Below are positions 1 through 11,070 of a stretch of DNA of 64,000 bases, piece by piece. A program made the translations under genes and the position numbers. The notes below the pieces were generated by a model that was not told where the DNA came from, ran no database searches, and saw nothing but the letters and a program-made list of their open reading frames with translations. Within the stretch, counting starts at the first letter, position 1. The number at the start of each line of letters is the position of its first letter. Source of the DNA: Trachythela sp. YZ-2020. Taxonomy: Eukaryota > Cnidaria > Anthozoa > Malacalcyonacea > Clavulariidae. Where the stretch lies: positions 620,001 to 684,000 of the forward strand of contig JADLSH010000305.1 of NCBI GenBank assembly GCA_016169945.1. Direction: 5' to 3'.

Positions 1-565
1 TGCTCAATAACTCGATGCTAAGCCATCAAAAAATTCTTAAACATTTAAGATAACTATATGTTCGAGTCACAGATGGATAACTGAACAAAAACATAGATAA
101 TATGTTATATTGTACATTTGAACTTCCATCGAGTCTCCAAACCATGTATTCAATAAACGATGCCGGATAGTTTTAGCATTAGCTAAAGTGGCAAACCGAG
201 TAAAATGTATTATCCATTGTCGACCTCATGAAAACACCGAAAAATTACAGTTTAATCATGTTGAGATACTGAGTTTAAAATACCCAATATCCCATTGCAA
301 ATTACAATCCGGATCCTGTGAATGTCAGGATACTGCAAATATAGCTAAGCCCTGCATGGACAATAAGTAAATGGCTTTTGAATACAAAGTGACAAGTGAT
401 GTAAGGAGAAAAGTTTTCTTATCAACAATTATTTTCAGAATACCTAAATTATAAATATAGAGTAAGCCCGTTCATAGATAAGCCTATCAACGAGGCTTGC
501 GAACGAATACATGCAGTTGAACCCGATCAAGGAGAGGTTCTATAAGTATTTCGATTTTATTTCAG
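1..565 (+). other. 3' part of intron 1 of gene copy A
   Basis: This stretch aligns by eye to intron 1 of copy C (about 42800-43430), sharing several blocks such as the AATTACAATCCGG stretch and the CATGGACAATA block. It ends in a TTTCAG acceptor at 560-565. The HEPN exon of copy A must therefore lie to the left of the window. A short open frame at 188-370 falls in this intron and is not conserved in copy C, so I do not call it a gene. Confidence 0.7.
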
Positions 566-678
566 GATTGCAGTTGTGTTTTGGCCAACCTGTTGACATT
601 GAAATCTTAACTTTACTCAGAGGTAAAGTGGATGAACTTTGTGAAGCTGTCCAGACATGGAGTTTAGAGAAGAGACAG
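566..678 (+). CDS. Copy A, exon 2 (linker exon of HEPN-NB-ARC-TPR-beta-helix-MYND gene)
   Basis: A 113-bp exon bounded by TTTCAG and GTTTGA. It enters with one base borrowed from exon 1 (phase 1) and leaves in phase 0. It encodes a linker with the conserved CFGQPVDIEILTLLRG stretch followed by a VDELCEAVQTWSLE helix. The same exon is found in copies B (27770-27882), C (43434-43543) and D (59219-59331). It probably continues the helical end of the HEPN domain towards the coiled coil of exon 3. The exon 1 partner lies outside the window, so copy A cannot be judged complete at its 5' end. Confidence 0.8.
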
Positions 679-1228
679 GTTTGAAAATTATTTTGTTTGG
701 TAGAAATGTATGTAGTACTAAATTATACATTTCAGGGTAATATATCCTCATCATTTGTACAGTACATTACGTGTCATAGGCGGTGGGTGATTGGTTTGGT
801 TGCGGGGCCTACACAGGCAGCGAAGAACCTTCATATTAAATTAAGTTAATCTCCCAGTCTGAACATTTTTTGGGGGGGTGGGTGCTTAGTCCCTCACGTC
901 TACTTTTGGACTATATGTAAGCAGTATTCAAGTGCAGTGCCCCCACTAGACTAGAACTGGAGTGAATAGTCATTCTCCATCAGCTAGCGCAGCTATTATT
1001 ACGAAATATCAATGCGTGGCTTCGCTAGTTCGCTTCTAACATCAATATAAGATAGTGGCAATAGGTCACAAATTAAAAATAGCTAATATTTCTCTCCATT
1101 ATATTACAAAACAAGACCCTGCCTCTAGCAGGATTAACTCGTGCCCGTGGAAGTGGTATACGGGAAACAAGGCTTGTTGTAAGTCCAGAGTGCAATTTGT
1201 GAGAAGCTAGTTACATTGCACTTTTTAA
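679..1228 (+). other. Copy A intron 2, 5' part
   Basis: Begins at the GT donor after exon 2 and is homologous to intron 2 of B and D in patches (the region around the CTCCATCAG and GTCACAAATT blocks). No coding or RNA gene is seen. It ends at the TAA that flanks the large TIR element; the intron resumes at 5901. Confidence 0.6.
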
Positions 1229-1519
1229 GGGACCGGTCATTATTTATGGCCGGGGGGGAACCGAAGAGAAAATGGGTGGGTAAACAAAATTTTATTAGAG
1301 GAAAAGTTTGGGTCAAAGAAAAATAGACCAAGCCAAGGATTGGGTAGAGTAAAAATCATATCAAAGTAAAAATCAAAGAAAAATACTAAAATACCACTTT
1401 CTTTTGTAAGAAAAGTATTGTATCTTAGTCTAGGACCTGTATATGAGTTTGTATGCATTTCATTTAGGACAGATAATCTTATCCAAGTCGCAGGTGACAT
1501 TTTGAGCACGCTGGACGAG

Positions 1520-2086
1520 TCAGGAGTCGTCTGCCTTTGCTGTAAACGATTCTTCCAAAGCTCTCACATCGTCGACTTTTGTTAAAATTTTATTTTCCTG
1601 GCATTGTATTTCTTGTCGCTTAGAGTGTACAAGTTTATCAACCGGCGAAACGTACAACTGCGCCCGATCGCCGCGAATTTCATTGTCGTCTTCGAATTCA
1701 TTGTCGTCTTCGAATTCATTGTCGTCTTCGAATTCATCGTCATCAAAATCCGACATAAATATGTCATCTGGCATGTTGTGACCTAATTTCTCTTCGTTAT
1801 CACTGTCGACATCACGTCGTCGTCGATCATTAGAAAGTTGGAGAGATCTTCTACTAGCGGGCGCGTTTGTAACATTTCTACTTACGGCGTTGTCGTTTTT
1901 TTCTTTTGTTATTCCACCAGCTGTGCCTGGAGACTCAAAAACGATGGCCTGGATGGTTAACTCTTTGCGTTTTACTAGCAGATCTTTAATTTGCATTTCG
2001 AAATACGCCAGGGAAAGATCAACTTCAAGATTTCCATCGAGAATTGAAAATTGTAGTGGTGCATTTGCTCTGGCAAGATGGGGCAC
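1520..2086 (-). CDS. Acidic low-complexity open reading frame inside the intronic transposon, unrecognised
   Basis: The longest open frame in the 4.7 kb element, about 188 codons on the minus strand, with no clear ATG at its upstream end. An upstream overlapping frame (1975-2274, with an internal MSSTVQILV start) could supply the N terminus through an intron or a frameshift near 2050-2090. The C-terminal half carries an Asp/Glu/Asn-rich tract caused by an 18-bp tandem repeat (three EFEDDN units, about 1680-1735) next to a basic RRRRD segment. I recognise no domain and no DDE triad. It may be an accessory protein of the element, a captured host fragment, or a chance frame sustained by the repeat. 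Confidence 0.3.
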   Translation of the reverse strand: MPHLARANAPLQFSILDGNLEVDLSLAYFEMQIKDLLVKRKELTIQAIVFESPGTAGGITKEKNDNAVSRNVTNAPASRRSLQLSNDRRRRDVDSDNEEKLGHNMPDDIFMSDFDDDEFEDDNEFEDDNEFEDDNEIRGDRAQLYVSPVDKLVHSKRQEIQCQENKILTKVDDVRALEESFTAKADDS

Positions 2087-2405
2087 TTGGAAAGAATTTC
2101 TTCTTCCGTGATAAAAAATGGTGTTGTCCGCTTTCTTGTATAATAAGAGTATATAATTTTCACAAGTATTTGCACGGTCGAAGACATGTTGTTGACTACA
2201 AGGAGATTAGCTAAATACGCGCCAAAAGCTAAAAATAGCGAAATGTCATGACTCGTGCATTGAAAAACAACCAAGTCACGTGACCAAAATGATCAATTCT
2301 TTTGGCCACGTGACTTCAACGAATTTTGAAAACGATTGATTAAACGGCTTTGTGCGTTTTGAATTCCAAGTCGCGCTGTTAACACTTTACTGATTTCCGT
2401 AATAA

Positions 2406-4171
2406 CTGTTTTAGGGTAAAATTACTATGACAGACAACATGGTGTATGTGCCAAAACCCAAATCAGGGACATGAAAATGACCACACCCAGAAACAGCACT
2501 GTCGACATAGCTCTATCTCCTAAACCATTGAACATTCTGGGGTGCTTATAGCATTTAGAATGGTTACTTTTAGGGGTGGTCATATATCGTAAAGATTCTT
2601 GCTATTTTGTAGAGAAATAATACGTTAAGTACACTTTATACCCCCTACGGCCCTACCAATGGACGATTTTCGCCATGTTTACGTTTTGTCCCTCTTCCTT
2701 GCTGTTTGTCATCGAGGCAGTTAGAAATTCTCGCAAGTTATTCTTTAACAAAATGATAGTTGTCACAAGAATACTCCAAGAACGTTTTATCAGGTTTTGA
2801 TGTAGTTCTGTTCATTTTTAATACCTTCGATGTTGTAGAAGCTTTCAGCTTTGTTTCGTTTTAATAATAATGGCGCCGATGCAAGTGTCTTGTCGCTTTT
2901 TTGCTCCAAATCACGCCAACTCGTCACCAAATATAGTCTCTATTGTATCATCCAAAAATATTAGATTGTGTCAAGTATCCCGATAAAAAACTCACAAAAA
3001 TGATAGCATACAAAATTTTAGATGAGTGGAAACTATATAATGTTCAAAGTATTTTGAAAGTTTCGCGGAAGTCCGCACAAACATCGCGTGGGCTAAGCTG
3101 ACAGGGGGGTGCACTTTGAGTGAAATTTGTACTAAACAAAGGCTATAAATAGGATATTAGGCAATAGTTTTCTTTTGTATCGTGCACTCTCCTGTATAAG
3201 AATAGAACTTTATAAAAATAGAAAGCTTTTTTCTTCAATAATTCAAATAATTTTAATGATAAATTTAGCTTGAGTGCTGCGTGAACAAATTCTCTCCCCC
3301 CCTGACAGCTATGCCCACGCAATGTTTTCGCGGACTTGCGCGAAACTTTCAAAATGCTTTGAACAATATAGTTCCACTGTATGTTATCTTTTGTGAGCAG
3401 TTTTTTATCGGGATACTTGCCACAATCTAATATTTTTGGATGCTACAATAGAGACTATATTTGGTGACGATTTGGCGTGATTTGCAGCAGAAAAGGGACA
3501 AGACACTTGCATCGGCGCCATTACTGAACGAAAGTTAGAACGAAACAAAGCTTCTACAATATTGAATGTTACAGTAAATGAAAATAACTAAATCGAAACC
3601 TGATAAAACCTGCTCGGAGTATTTTTAGGCAACTATAATTTTGCTCAAGTATAACTTGCGAGAATCTCTATCATGCAACCTCAATGACAAACAGCAAGGA
3701 AAAGGAACAAAACATGGCGAAAATCGTCCATTGGTAGGGGGTAAGTGTACTTACACGTATTATTTCTCTACAAAATAGTAACAATCTTTACGAAATATGT
3801 TGGTATTATATTTGAATAGTATCATTTTTGTCCCTAGAAAAAAGATTTAGGAAATGAGGAAAAATAGCCATTCTGTGGTGTTGGAAGTTGTATAATGTAT
3901 AAATAATCAGTTGACCTGTTTTGGTGGTGTATAGCCATTTTCTCATAAAATATCATACCTAGACATTTTCCACTCTCCTATGACCACCCCTAAAAGTAAC
4001 TATTCTAAACACTATAAGCACCCCAGAATGTCAATAGCTTCAATGGTTTAGGAGATAGAGCTATGTGGGCAGTGCCGTTTCAGGGTGTGGTCATTTTCAG
4101 ATGTTTCCCCCGGATTCGGGTTATGGCACATAAGCCATGTTGTCTGTCATGGTCATTTTACCCTAAAACAG
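2406..4171. repeat. Foldback (long inverted repeat) element nested in the intronic transposon
   Basis: CTGTTTTAGGGTAAAAT at 2406 is matched in reverse complement by ATTTTACCCTAAAACAG ending at 4171. The arms stay complementary with interruptions for about 700-850 bp each (2406 to about 3115, and about 3295 to 4171), around a centre of about 180 bp. Examples are the TCTCCTAAACCATTGAA block against TTCAATGGTTTAGGAGA, and the TTTCGCG...AAACTTTC block at the centre. No coding sequence is recognised. It could be a separate MITE-like insertion or the inner structure of the 4.7 kb element. Confidence 0.75.
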
Positions 4172-6001
4172 ATGAGATTATCTGTCCTACATGAAATGCA
4201 CACAAACTCATATACAGGTCCTAGACTATCTATACATTCACAAATATCGAAATAGCAATGTTATCTACTCTCATGTTATCTAATGTATATGAATATTAAA
4301 AAAAATTCAAAAAGTAAATGAAGCTTAGTTTTTAGTGCAAAGTTCTTAACTTTGCAGTATTGTGATGAGGGGCGAAAATTCACACGAGCTATCATAGATA
4401 GATACATACATCATAGTGTAAACTTTCCGGGGGGTGTTTGCGAAGATTCTCTATTACCGTATCTGTTAAACTTTGGGGTTGAAACTTTTTTAAGCACTTT
4501 CAAGTTATCTTATAGCTCAATTCGGTTGTATTCATGCAGTGTTTAATTAGATTTACGAACAACATTTGGGTTGTGGTATTAAACGTCTACATCATAACAA
4601 TCGTTTTATTTATAATATTGGGTTGCTAACTCCCCCGGTAGCTATGAACACGTGCGTTCAAGTATCACGGAACGAAAATACGAAATATTCACCGCACAAT
4701 GGTGGCAGCTGGGAGTGGGAATGTGATGGAAATACGATCAAATTTATAAATAAACGTTTTCAAATACAAGATTCAAGACCCGATGAGATCCCTTTGGCCT
4801 TACCGTAAATATCGAATATGTTAGTTATAGTATACAGCATTGGATTTTACCAGCGATCTAAGGTAAGTCGACTTGCGTACAATTTATACACATTAATACG
4901 GCTACTGTATTGTTTCTGGCGAATTTTATAGATAGTAGAAGTTGCTATACTCTGTCCGTAGACTCGTAGAGTGTAATTTGTAGAGTCACTAGAGTAGTAG
5001 AGTGTAGTATGAACTGCATAATTTTGAAATTTGACATTTGTTATGCAATATTAATAGAACACATCTCTGTTGTTTACAAATGCGAATGGCATTTTGGTGA
5101 GGATGCGTCTGTATATATAACTATGATGTATGATGCATTCTATATACTTTCTAGTTTTGCTTAGCCTTTATTTTAGTAGTCTGTGTACAACCGTACTCTC
5201 GAAATTTTATATACACGATGAAATAATAAATAAAATTTGAAATAATCGAAGTTGAGTTGACATATTTGTAATTAGTTGAATAAAAGTAATCAAATATTGC
5301 AACCGTAAACAAAAGACAATTTTATCTGCTTACTATAATATATTGGCAAAAACATAAATCACTCATCGCGAATTTAGAATTACGAATGATGAAATATTAC
5401 AAGCTTTTCATTGACAAGTGTACTTCGGTTGAAAAACTGGCATGCTAGCTTTTCAAAAGCTTGTCACATTTCATCAATTTTCAAGGGCAAATAAAATAGT
5501 AAAGGTAAAAATAATTGCCAAATAAAAATTGCTCGTGTAAATACGTAATATGCAAATATCAACACAACACAACATGGATGCACAACAATTACGTACGCAC
5601 TATCAACCATGTAACATAGCATTTGTCTTTTAAAACGTTGCACTATCCTTGGATCACTAATTGGCACTTGTTACTACCGCACTTGTTCTGAAAGTCAAAC
5701 AAGTCAATCTAGATTTTGAATAAGTGAAAGTAGTGAATAGAACAAAGTTAAAGTTTGGGGTGGGTCTAAGTTTTTTAAATGGCAGCTGAGGTTGGGTGGA
5801 GAAAAATCTTTTCTTGCTCAAGGTTGGGTCGATAGGAAATTCAGCCAAGAAAACGTTTCTCTTCAGTACCCCCCCCCTGCCATAAATAATGACTGGTCCC
5901 TAACTATGATATAGGGTTTGCATAGGTGTCTTTATCTAAACCATATTTAATTTAATGTAATAGTAACAATTGATCCACGTAAAATATATTTCGTTTTACA
6001 G

Positions 6002-9000
6002 ATGACTACACTACTTTCGACTATCAGCGAGATACAGTCAAATATGAATAAGGAAATACACGATCTGCGTATGAAAGTAGAAAAATTTGCGATTCAGGCA
6101 AATAACAATTCTAAAGAAATAGAGCGTCTTGAGAAGAAATTTACCACAGAACTTTCAAGATATGATATTAAGGAAGAGGAGAAAATTCCCTATGTCTTCA
6201 GTGCACCTCCACGAAATCGTTATTTCGCTGGTCGAACTGAAGAAATCCAGGAGCTTAAACGTATTTTGAAAGTTGAGGAAACGTTGAACGAAAAGAAAGT
6301 TCGTGTTGCAGCAGTATGTGGTTTGGGTGGAATTGGTAAAACAAGCTTAGTTTCCGAGTATGCTCATCAGATGAAGGATTTCTACAAGGGAGGTGTTTAT
6401 TGGTTATCTGCTGAAGATGACACTTTTCTTGACAAGACAGTGAACGACATCGCATTAAAGATTGGTGCATTCCTTGGTTCATTTGATTTAACTTTGTCAA
6501 ATATCCTGAGAAAAATTAGCACTACAAATGATCCATGTCTTATCGTCCTCGACTGCTTGGATCAACTGGATCTTTCGTCCAATATGATGAAATTTCTTTC
6601 CTTTCCTTCACAAGAAAATATCTTTGGACACTTTGTTGTGCTAACTAGGCGAAACCCAAACCGACTTGTTAATGAAGTTTCAGTTTTTGAGGAGGACTCT
6701 TGTCTTCAACTGAAATGTTTCCAGTCTCAAGAAGCAAAGCAATTTCTTTTCTCAAGAACTTGTGTGAATCGTGATGAAAATGTTGATAATGCTGAGAGTG
6801 TCGCCGAAAGTCTTTGTGAAGAGCTGGGGACGTTACCACTGGCTTTGGAACAAGCTGGGGCTTGCATTAAGATTCTCCGTTGCAGTTTGTCTTCATACCT
6901 TGAGCAATATAGGGTTGAACGCTTGCGACTGCTGAATCAACAAGCAGCGCGCCCTGTTTCACCAGGAAATGAGTCATCTGAACGTCTGGCCGTGCACACG
7001 ACATGGCTTATCAATATGGAGTATATGAAGAAGAGCCCCAATGGTCGGGCTGCTGTTCGATTTATGAATGCGTGTTCATTTTTTAATGGAAACGAGATCG
7101 AAGAAGACTTGATCAACGTTGGAACACCCGAAGTAGAAGACGTCGCGTTTCGTAAATGTGTGTCATCACCATTGGGTTGTCGTCAGATTCTAAAATCGTT
7201 GACTGACTTTTCACTTTTCACGTATGTCGAAGCGCGCTCTGTCAGCACCCATCGTTTGGTTCAGGAACTAGTCAAAGAAGGTCTTGATCCAGAATCAAAA
7301 GCAGAGAGTTTACTTGATGCTGTGCGGGTGCTTTCTTATGCATTTTCTAAATGTTCTTCACCCAGTAATCTTGTAAGTTCAGATGAAAGGAATGATGAAG
7401 AACCAAACATATCTATCTCTGATTTACCTAAAAGTCCATCACACTTCTACATGTGGTCTAAACTTTGTATGCATGGTCATCATCTTTGCAAAAATATAGA
7501 GGATCTGCTGTTAACTCCCGACGCTGTTTGTTTAGACTCAGTGTGGTGTCCTGCAACTGCCAAAATTATTTACGAATGTGCTGTTTATTTGAGTGCAAAT
7601 CATAAACAGGAAGAAGCAAAACGCACTTTGAACTTTGGCTATCGCGTATTAGACTGGCTTCCTTTGGCAGAGTATGAAACGGTGAAAAGGAATGTTTCAA
7701 AAATTCATTGTTTCCACTTTCTATTCCTTTACCGAAGTCATTTCAGATCGAGATCAAACGATGTTGTATGCCTCATTTTGTTTCACTTCAACCTCTGACT
7801 GAAAAACCTTGTGCTGAGGCTAGTCGCTGTGATGTGGAAGAAAAAATTGAGAAATTAAAATTGGATGGAAACAAGAGTTTCAAAGACGGTCGCTACAAAG
7901 AAGCATGTGACGCGTATTCTTCTGCAATGAATTTGGCTCAGGATTGCAATAATGCTTTCAATCCCTTGTTGCTTACTAACCGTGCAACGGTTTACATAAA
8001 ATTAAAGCAATACGAAGAAGCTTTAAAGGATGCCAATGATTACATTACGCGTCGTCCATATTGCTGGCGGGGTTATGCTAGAAAAGCTCTGGCACTCGAT
8101 GGCTTGAATGAGAAAGTCACTGCTGAAATTGCTGCTGCTTTAGCTTTTTATCACAATAGGGATATTTTCTCAGATTTTTTACCATTCGAAGAGTCTTTCT
8201 TAGATTTGCAGAAACGCATTTTTATATGCGATAGTGTGGATGAACTGCGAGAAGCGATTTATTCGCAGGAAGTACAAGAGGGTGTGTTAAAGATTTTGGT
8301 TCTGGGATCAGAAGAATATATCTTAAATGTTGGAACATTTGTCAAACCGTGGAACAACTGTATTCTAGTTGGTACGGGAAAAAATTGTTCTGTTTCTTTG
8401 AAGTTGGACGATACCATTCACTTGTCGAAGTGCATGCTTACAAATCTGTCATTCTATTTCAGTAAAGGTCAGGTGTATTGTATACCTGGTTCGTTCGTCA
8501 AGATGCTTAGCTGTAACTTTACGTGTTGTGATGACGCCTTGCCTGCTGTAGGAACTCAGGGGGATTTTAACGCAGAACAATGCAATTTTACAAGCAAGAA
8601 CAGTGTTGGACTGGTATGTGTTGGAGCAGGTAATGCGATTGTTGTTGACTGTTCCTTTTGTGGCAATGGGAATGATGGGTTACAAGTGCGCGAAGGCGGG
8701 ACGTTGATTGTGAAAAGCAGTCGCATATATAACAATGGTCAAGATGGGTTGTCAATAGGAGTCGAAGCATCGAGGTGTGTCGCAATTAATTGTGATATTC
8801 ACCACAATTTTGTCCAAGGGATTGTTATCTTAAAGTCAAAGAATGTCACGCTGATTCGAAATAACGTTTTTGACAATGTATGTAATGGAATATACATGTT
8901 AAATTCTGAGGCGGATATCAGAGAGAACAACGTTTTTGATAACACTTTGTGGGGAATTTGGTCCCAGAACAATTCATGGTGCAATATATCGATGAATAGA

Positions 9001-9792
9001 GTTTTTCGCAACAAGGCTGGGGGTGTTCGTGTGGGATATCGAGCTGCAGGAAAAGAGTTTCTTCCATCTGTCGTCGAACTGAATACTATTCATGATAATA
9101 TTGGTCCTGGGTTTCTGGATACGTTAAGCGATTTTGAAGTAAGAGAATTGGAGTTCACAAATGACGATTTGATAAAGTCGTATTTAAAGTCTCCCAATTC
9201 CCTCCAATCTGCCAAATGCCAGGATAACGAATTGAACAATAACATAGAAAGTGAAAACGATGCTAAATTAGATTTTTCCGTTCCATATTGCTCAAATTGT
9301 CGTAAGAACTGTAAACTGAACAGGTGTGGAAAGTGCTTTACTGCCGCGTATTGCAACAAATCTTGCCAAGAAAACCACTGGTCAAAGCATAAGAAAATAT
9401 GCAAAGTTTTACGTGAGAAGTCAACCTATTTGATCGCTTGCATAAAAAGAGGTGAATACGATCTTTATGCGGAACTCGTTGAAGGCTCAAAAGAACTTGG
9501 TCCAAAGTTCAGCCCTCCTCCACCACGAGATGGCACGAGGTTTGTTGTAAAAGTACATTCTGTAATAGAAGAAAACGAGAAGTCGTACACTTTCAGTTTC
9601 ATGATGTACGACCGTAGTCTTGAACTTCACCAAACATTTCATTCCAATGTTATTGAGGAACTTGTAAAAGAGTTTGGTGTAATATGTGAACGAAAATGTG
9701 ACGAGAAAAAACTTTTCTTCCACTGCCTGTTTGAAGACAACGGACAGCTTCGACTATTCACGAATGATTTTGCTGATTTTCAAAATTGGTGA
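6002..9792 (+). pseudogene. Copy A, exon 3: NB-ARC / TPR / beta-helix / MYND, frameshifted
   Basis: Starts after a TTTTACAG acceptor and would encode the same large exon as B-D. It has the coiled coil, the P-loop GLGGIGKTSL, Walker B LIVLD, the LPLALEQAG motif, STHRLVQ, the TPR with carboxylate-clamp residues (LKLDGN, TNR, WRGYARK), PbH1-type beta-helix repeats, the MYND finger and the C-terminal domain ending FQNW. The frame breaks once: relative to B, C and D one base is missing in an A-run at about 7699-7703, between the AEYETVKRNV region and the TPR. The N-terminal frame then runs on to a stop at 7799, and the rest is open in another frame to 9792. The exon is 3791 bp, one short of a multiple of three. 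No other disabling change is seen, so this is either a very recent pseudogene or a homopolymer sequencing error; if the latter, the gene is intact. Confidence 0.8.
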
Positions 9793-10721
9793 ATCCATAT
9801 ATTTAGTGTATATACCCCCAGATGAAACTTAGATTGCCTACTCGAACGTTTTAAGAGCAAAAGAAATTTGTTTCGTGCGCCCGGCTTCAGAAAACATTCT
9901 TAATGCATTGAAATACCTTCTGAAAATGAGTTACACTTAATTCCCAATTTTGCTGATATTTCAGACAAACTAGACAACTTTACTAAGGGGATATATGTTA
10001 TATTTAAAACACAGCTACATAGCCATAGGCCTTATCTCATAAATCCATGGCATGCAGTTTATTTTTTAATTGTTATAATAAATGCTTTTTATTATGCACT
10101 TTAAAATATATAGGTTGTTCAAAGTTACAGTGTACATAATAGGGCAATATTAAAAATATTTTTTTGTTCATTGCCGTCTACTGTCAGAAATTTGACCACC
10201 CGAATATTTTTGGGTCTGAAAAAGAAAAGAAGTGCACCATGTAACAAGCAATCAAATTCTGAAATTGGCTTTAACAATCGTCCTGTGCAGGGCATGAATT
10301 ACCTGAAAAGTTTACACATGCTACCGGATAAAGCAAATATAGTAGATTGGCTCATCTCAAACTTCATTGTCGTCGTTTTCACTCCAGGCGGGATCACCAG
10401 GTGATTGGAAAGATCCCATATATACTGGGCAAAAGCATTGGTAGGGCCGACTTCGAGGTAAGTCAACCTATACTATATTTGCTTGATCATGATATCGAAC
10501 ACTGTCTAATATTTCGTGAATTAAAACAGGTTGAAAAATTCTTCTAATATAGATATACCCAAGTGGTTCAAGCGTAGCAATCTCAGTGCCATCGGAAGCA
10601 AATTGTTATTGGGAGGGCCCAACCTAAGGGGGTCTGGGGTCATGCTCCCCCAGGAAAATGTTGCATTTTCAAAGTTTCAGAAATGCATTTTCCGTGTTTC
10701 CTGAGAGGAATTTTTATAATA
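9793..10721 (+). other. 3' flank / 3' UTR of copy A
   Basis: Nearly identical to the flank after A' (16322-17250) and similar to those after B (32646-33600) and D (63747 on). It holds a probable poly(A) signal at 10077. A stretch ending GACTTCGAG|GTAAGTC (about 10450) looks like an exon end with a splice donor and recurs near 16983, 33341, 14260, 21980 and 49093, but it lies after the stop codon and I cannot tie it to a gene. Confidence 0.5.
10077..10082 (+). promoter_or_regulatory. Probable poly(A) signal AATAAA, copy A
   Basis: AATAAA in a TTATAATAAATGCTTTTTATT context, about 285 bp after the stop codon. The same context is conserved 3' of A' (16606) and B (32910). This is the first conserved canonical signal after these stops. 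Confidence 0.5.
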
Positions 10722-11070
10722 GTTATAATAATAATAATTCATGTTTAATAAACCGTATTGCAGCAAAAACTGAATTACACGGATAAAATAATATAAAAAG
10801 GTTCTAGTAATATTTAACAGTTATGAAATTCCTAAATCGATCAGTATTTACATAAGGTCTGACCGATGGTTCATATCTTAAATTATAATGGTAGTCATCC
10901 GAATTGTTTCTTAATTGAAGTATGGAAGACACAGGATTGTTATCTAATTGATCTCCACTTCTCATTTTGTCCACGAACGTAATGCATGCTTTATGTCGCC
11001 GTCTTTCTAAAGTATCCAAGCCAGAAAGGGTTAGTGCGTCATCATACGAAACAAAGGGATAAAGTTGTAA
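10722..11070 (-). mobile_element. 5'-truncated LINE 3' end (C-terminal RT-protein remnant)
   Basis: Present in unit 1 but absent at the equivalent site of unit 2 (about 17250, where TTTATAATAG joins directly to TTGTAAGTTG). On the minus strand it encodes a typical C terminus of a CR1/L2-type LINE protein (LTLSGLDTLERRRHKACI, then a DYHYNLR motif and TDRFRNFITVKY) with a stop at 10804, followed by a short tail ending in ATTATTATTAT. The tail type and the absence from the sister unit indicate insertion after the duplication, or precise loss from unit 2. Confidence 0.7.

Larger units (their letters stand above)
1229..5900. mobile_element. 4.7 kb TIR DNA transposon in intron 2 of copy A, TAA target duplication
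   Basis: The left end GGGACCGGTCATTATTTATG and the right end (complement of CATAAATAATGACTGGTCCC) match with one mismatch, and both are followed inwards by a G-rich/C-rich run. TAA directly repeats on both sides (1226-1228 and 5901-5903). Other copies of intron 2 are about 1 kb, against 5.3 kb here, so the element explains the excess. A TAA/TTA duplication with a GGG-start TIR fits PIF/Harbinger-like elements, but I see no recognisable transposase, so the superfamily is an inference. Inside are a second nested inverted repeat (1427-1483 against 4175-4229), a foldback unit (2406-4171) and a minus-strand acidic open frame. Confidence 0.75.

Noticed and set aside
188..370. 60-codon open frame as a small gene
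   Set aside because: Lies in intron 1 of copy A and is broken in the homologous intron of copy C.
1520..2086. Transposase of the 4.7 kb element
   Set aside because: Too short, acidic and repeat-driven, with no DDE-type motifs visible; kept only as an unrecognised ORF.
7690..7710. Programmed ribosomal frameshift in copy A
   Set aside because: The other copies are in frame without it and no slippery-site plus structure arrangement is apparent; a one-base indel in an A-run is simpler.
10347..10547. Conserved short frame with an exon-like end (IGRADFE|GTAAGTC) as a downstream coding exon
   Set aside because: It follows the stop codon of exon 3 and its similarity between copies is explained by recent duplication; no partner exon was found.
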